Positions 59,570-64,000 of a DNA stretch of 64,000 nucleotides are shown here, one piece after another; positions within the stretch are counted from its first letter, which is position 1; every line of letters starts with the position of its first letter. The notes beneath the pieces are model-generated. The model ran no database searches. It was not told where the DNA came from and saw only the letters and a list, made by a program, of their open reading frames with translations. Origin of the DNA: Adenanthera pavonina (Eukaryota; Streptophyta; Magnoliopsida; Fabales; Fabaceae); contig JAIVEN010000012.1 of the NCBI GenBank assembly GCA_026686845.1, positions 20,896,501 through 20,960,500 of the forward strand, given 5' to 3'. Made by a program: the position numbers and the translations under genes.

Positions 59570-60150
59570 GTCGATTGATTTTAAATTTTAAATGGCCCCT
59601 TTGTTTGACCCACAACTTAAATAGGTTCATATGGCTACAGTTAGATATACATTAGTACCTTTTTTATACGGTGAGAAATCCTTATAACATAGTGGCCAAA
59701 AAAAAAAATCCTTATAACATGTTTTAGATGGATCCCACACATTCAAAAAGTCATTTTAAATGAAATAATTAACTAGGAAAATTTGATATATTAAGCAATT
59801 TTTTATTGTCAATATATTTAATAATGTTTATTTTGTATACTAAAAAAATAAATCATTAATAATTAAAAAAATAACTAATGAGCATGATTATGCTAGTTTA
59901 ACTAGTTACTTTAAGTTCAAAAAATAATGTGAGTAATGGATACTGGGTGATTTAATTGAAAAATAATTAATAAAATTTATAAAAAAATTATTCCATTTTC
60001 ATTCATAAAATAATTTAATTTTTAAAAGCGTAAAAGTATATAATTTATATTTTAAATTTGGTGCAGTATTAATGACACTGCATATAACCTAAAGTAAAAA
60101 TTGGTGACCTTAGAGATGCTTACGGAAGCATGTCGTACAAAGCCTTAACT
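59570..60150 (-). repeat. Copy R7 of the recurrent segment
   Basis: In minus orientation, with GATGGATCCCACACATTC, the AT core (TTTTTTATTGTCAATATATT), CAGTATTAATGACACTGCAT and GGAAGCATGTCGTACAAAG. An extra ~90 bp (about 59878-59968) interrupts it. It lies about 2.4 kb upstream of the intact DUF247 gene and points the same way. Confidence 0.78.
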
Positions 60151-60242
60151 CCTGGAGACGACTCGTCGCCTGAGTACCTTGATCTTCCAAATGAGTAGAG
60201 TTTGAATCTGTAAAATGAGGAGTGACGTGAGGAAAGGCAACT

Positions 60243-60244
<2 letters not shown>

Positions 60245-60291
<47 letters not shown>
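60245..60291. repeat. TC then TA dinucleotide microsatellite
   Basis: An uninterrupted TC run (about 15 units) passes directly into a TA run (about 8 units). Confidence 0.95.
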
Positions 60292-60514
60292 TTGCAAAAT
60301 ACGCTAAGTATCTTCTGATGTTCGAGTGTTGATCTTTATGTTCTACTTATTACTCATTTCAGTCAGCAAAAATTGTAACTTCAGAATTTTTTAGATTTTT
60401 TTTGTAATATTTATCACTTTAAAATTTTAATGAAACATTAATAATTTTTTCTATAAAGATAATTTTTATGAACATGATTTTCCCTATAAAACCATAACTT
60501 AATGCATCAGCCAT

Positions 60515-60620
60515 TAGACCCATAAATAAGTTACTTTAGTTTGGAGACACATTTGGAGGTGGATCCTACACTTTCAAGCTCATTTTATAATGAAAAACTA
60601 AATATAAAAATTATATATTC
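60515..60620 (-). repeat. Copy R8 of the recurrent segment (short part)
   Basis: AAATAAGTTACTTTAGTTTG, GGAGGTGGATCCTACACTTT and CAAGCTCATTTTATAATGAA match the 3-prime part of the segment in minus orientation. Adjacent to copy R7. Confidence 0.65.
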
Positions 60621-60788
60621 ACAACAACAAAAAAGCTTGCTTTGGTGGATTTTTTTTTATTTGTGGTAGTTTAAACCCTCATGAGAGTCTTTCCTGACTT
60701 GGAAAACCATCACCCATGCAGGACGTAGGCTCTATGAAAGTTTAGTGATAATTTTTTGCAGTCATTTTGCAGGTAAACAAACCAATAG

Positions 60789-61069
60789 GGACCTCGGTTC
60801 TCTGCTGCTGGGAAAACAGCAGTAGATCTGGATCGTCCATTTAATATGGACGGTCCAGATTTTACTTTACATTTTTTTTAATTTTTATTATTAAATATTA
60901 TTTTTTAAATCTTCTAGCTAAGAAATTATTTTTATTTTGTATTTTGTTTCTTTTAAAATTAAAAAATTATTAAAACTTAAAAAAAATTATAAAAAATCTG
61001 GACCATCTAAAATTTTTCTGGATGGTCCAGATCCTCTGCTGCTATTGCAGCAGCAGCAGAGGATTTGTT
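60789..61069. mobile_element. Small inverted-repeat element with CTGCTG ends
   Basis: Left TTCTCTGCTGCTGGG then AGATCTGGATCGTCC; minus strand from the right CTCTGCTGCTGCTGCAATAG then GGATCTGGACCATCC. The centre is AT-rich and non-coding. The terminal parts can fold on themselves as well. No target duplication was determined, so the superfamily is open. Confidence 0.55.
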
Positions 61070-61074
61070 TCCCA

Positions 61075-62985
61075 CCAGAACACTCTTTATTGTTACAATT
61101 AGATGGTTCCATATTAGAAAGGAATTTTCGAACTTATTAATATATTTGAACAAACATACCTAACTAGTAAAATGATGTTATAATTTTAGAGAGCGTTAGA
61201 AAACTTCAAGAAAACACAAATAATAATTTGCTTTTATAATTTTTTAAAAATAACTTTATAAAATTCAAGAATTCCAATTAATTTTAACCAATTTCTATAA
61301 TATATATAAAATAGTTAAAAATAATTTATAATTTAAAAATGAGAGTAAAAAGTGACTTATTTATGAATGTCTATTAGTATACTTTTGAATGGATCTAAAT
61401 CATATTGAATGTAACGTACAAGCTCCTTGCATAGTTGGTGATTGGTAAATAATTAAGTTTCTTAAATATATTATTTTATATTTAATTCCTATTTATATTT
61501 ATATGTATAAAAAATATATTATTAAAAAAAAAACTTGCTTCGGTAACTTCTATATTTCAAATATATGCAACTTAATGTAACAATATGGCCATTTGGACCA
61601 CAGATTCTGCCTCTGGCCTAGGAGACCACTTCGCTCTTTACTATTATTAGGGCCACTAGGTCCATTATTGTTTTTCCCTTGCTTCTCCACAACATTACGT
61701 TGGGCTCTAGTATAGACCCCCAGTGGAGGGCCGACGGCCTCTTGTTTTCTTTATCCTTCACCTTGAAATTAGGTTTAACTCTATTCACTCTCCTCTATGG
61801 GTGCTGCTATTTTGTTTTTTAACCAGTATAATGGTGCTGCTATTGAGAATGGTGCCTTACTTTTTACTGACACGTCATTAAATTATTATTTTTTATTATT
61901 AAATTAATCAATTTGTGGGTCAAAGGGCAGGTCCATTTAATTTAATTTTTTTATAAAAAAACTATAGTAATTTTTTAATTTTTTTTTATTTACAGATGAA
62001 ATGAGATTTAATCACTAAATGGTGAAACAAGTGAGAAAGGTTTTTTTTTTTCTTATTGAAGATCCTTTCTTAAAAAAAAATATTAGTTTTTATACAAATG
62101 AGTTTACTTATGCACACCTCTCAATATGGCTTTAAATATTTATTAAAATCTCACATTTATCAAAATATAAAATTAACAAGTTAAATTTGTGTTTGGCAAA
62201 AAAAAAAACTAGTTAAATTTTTGTGCACTGTATTAAGTTTAGGAAATGAAGCGCTCTGATCATATTTATGATCAATAGGACGGCTTTATATATATAATTT
62301 ATATTATATTTAATGAAATGAATGAAATTAATAAATGTAAAATTATAAATTTTAATTTTTTCTTAATAAATTTAAAGATATAATAAATGTTTCTTAATAT
62401 GTATGAAATTCCTCCCTTTGCTTTATCATATGAGACGGTGGGAGTATATAAAATTATAATATATTTATTACTCATTTTGATCTTTAATATTATACCCTTT
62501 TAATTTTAACTGAATCATATGGATTAAGTATATTAGCTAAAATAAGTTAACTATCTTAATTTTTTTAAAAAAATCTTAATTTCTTAAAAAAATTATAATA
62601 TCTTTGCAAAAGTATTCCTATTGAACTTCTTTCTCATTCTTTCTCATAAATTTAATATGGGCATTTCTTAGTTATGCATAATAAATATTTTATCATATTT
62701 TGAAAAGGGTGATATGGTGGGAGGGAATAGTATTTATAAATATTTTCAAGGAGCAACCTTCAACATGTTCAAAACAAGGTAAAGACATTGCTACTGTTCC
62801 TTAAACTATGTATTTTTTCACTTAATTTATATATTAAAAATGTCGATCTTATGGAACATCTCTAGCCCATACACATTTCTCTCTCAATATGATTATATAT
62901 AATTATAATAAATTATGAAATTTCGTTTTATTATCTAATCTAAATCTGTTGACCAAAAAAAGAAATCTAAATGCTTTATTACCAT
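61075..62985. other. Mostly AT-rich stretch, no gene
   Basis: 61580-61770 is a less AT-rich patch with no recognised protein. 61910-61945 has TTTGTGGGTCAAAGGGCAGG then TCCATTTAA, resembling the tail of the recurrent segment. GACGGTGGGAGTA near 62437 resembles a Stowaway end. Confidence 0.35.
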
Positions 62986-62989
62986 CCTC

Positions 62990-63184
62990 ATTTTCAACCT
63001 GGCTCGGAGGGCGGGTGCATGTGACCCTGTACCACATGTCCTGTCCCCTTCTTTCACACTCAGCATTTCATCCCATCCTCTAGAAATGAACTTTTTGTGT
63101 CTCCATGTATGTTCGTGTGGTGTGTAAAATATTACTATATCATAATTTAACTCGATTATTTGTTCTACCATGTACGGAAGAAAA
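62990..63184 (+). repeat. Copy R9 of the recurrent segment (partial)
   Basis: GACCCTGTACCACATGTCCT, TTCTTTCACACTCAGCATTT and what follows match the opposite-orientation start of the segment, closest to the 35.6 kb copy (GGTCCTGTACCACATGTTAC). It is cut by the copia LTR at 63185. Confidence 0.6.
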
Positions 63185-64000
63185 TGTTAGGATGGTTCGC
63201 TTTCCAAAATGGGGTGAATTGAGAAGGTCAAATCTTTTCTGTTAAAATGTGATATAACAGTAGAGGTAGAAATTTGCAGAAAATAAAGTACAAAAAGAAT
63301 AAAGCAAATGCAAGGTAAATAAGGAAAGAATTCAGAAATTTATCCCGATTTAATCTGATCCACTTGACCTACATCAAGTTCTCAAGCTATTACTTGAGAT
63401 TTTCACCATCTTGTAAGAATTCAATGGGTTCCTTGTAATGTCTCAATACAAACTTGTGCTCTATTCTAAGTACACTCAAATTATACACTCTGTACTCTTA
63501 TAAAGTGTTTTCCAAATTTCCTTATGAATCCTCTATCAAGAAATCATTCTTCCAGATGAAGAAAAGATTTTACATAGAAAGAACACTCTCAATTAGAGTA
63601 AATATGACAATTGAAGTGCAATAAATGAAGTGTGAGAGTGAAAAAACTTTGACTAATTAATTCAGCAAAGTTTCAATATATACAGCATAAAATTGTTATC
63701 CAGAACTTCAAATGAAATTTTGTTTATAAATTTGTGACTTAACTAGTCGTTAGATACAAGATCTAGCCATTAGAAACGTTATCCAATGGTTACTCTGCAA
63801 AACTAGCCGTTCATCAATCATATTTAATGCGTCTAACATACTGAAATTCGAATTTTGGGTATCAACAGATGAATTTCGCAAAGACCATAAGTTAAAGACT
63901 TCAACGTTGAATTTCTAAAATTCGTCTCTTCAAAAGTGAAATTTGAATTTTGAATTTATCAAATATATCCTATGTTAAAACATACAAATTTTCATATCAC
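63185..64000 (-). mobile_element. Copia LTR (same family as 20528), runs off the window
   Basis: Starts TGTTAGGATGGTTCGCTTTC and follows the 20.5 kb LTR word by word with many changes (for example TACTTGAGATTTTCACCATC versus CACTTGAGATTTTCCACTAT, TTGTAAGAATTCAATGGG versus TTGTAAGAATTCAGTGGA). No primer-binding site precedes it, so it is either a solo LTR or the terminal LTR of an element beyond the window. Confidence 0.8.

Overview
This window is AT-rich nuclear DNA from a flowering plant, most likely a eudicot. The evidence is spliced genes with GT-AG introns, a plant-only DUF247 (UPF0481) gene family, and plant-type transposons (CACTA/En-Spm, Mutator-like, PIF/Harbinger, hAT, Stowaway, Ty1/copia, Ty3/gypsy, an RTE LINE). 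I cannot name the species. There is very little single-copy host coding sequence: one intact host gene in 64 kb.

Left part (1-11.1 kb): one full-length CACTA transposon at 158-11080, flanked by a 3-bp ACA duplication. It carries a TNP2-type transposase (2700-5951, with a stop at codon 13), an apparently intact 12-exon second gene with a Transposase_24-like region and a Ulp1-type cysteine protease domain (6084-9451), and a captured, frameshifted piece of the host coatomer beta-prime (COPI WD40) gene that still has its introns (about 9628-10410). Both ends have palindromic GGCGTTTA subterminal repeats. A second copy of the flanking host sequence, at about 52.6-52.77 kb, lacks the insertion and acts as an empty-site control.

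Middle (11.1-41 kb): nested transposons. These include Mutator-like elements with perfect 9-bp target duplications at 11151-11321, 26162-27598 (a foldback element with an internal short-repeat array) and 30240-35047 (long terminal inverted repeats, interrupted by a solo LTR at 31245-34802). There is also a PIF/Harbinger element holding a gypsy solo LTR (14122-17476), a truncated copia element (about 18.1-22.3 kb), three Stowaway MITEs and an hAT element. Between them lie broken DUF247 genes: an exon-1 relic at 17699 and a multi-stop pseudogene at 36432-37692.

Right part (41-64 kb): fragments of two gypsy elements and a third gypsy-type LTR packed together (41.2-49.8 kb), an RTE LINE endonuclease relic (about 50 kb), a DUF247 3-prime relic (about 53 kb), and the only intact DUF247 gene (55595-57187, minus strand, two exons, 451 residues). 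The window ends inside a copia LTR of the same family as the one at 20.5 kb.

A host segment of about 0.5 kb recurs in at least nine full or partial copies in both orientations between and beside the DUF247 remnants. I read the window as an old, partly inverted DUF247 duplication array heavily invaded by transposons. I found no CRISPR, operon or true tRNA/rRNA gene, and no clearly new defence-type system.
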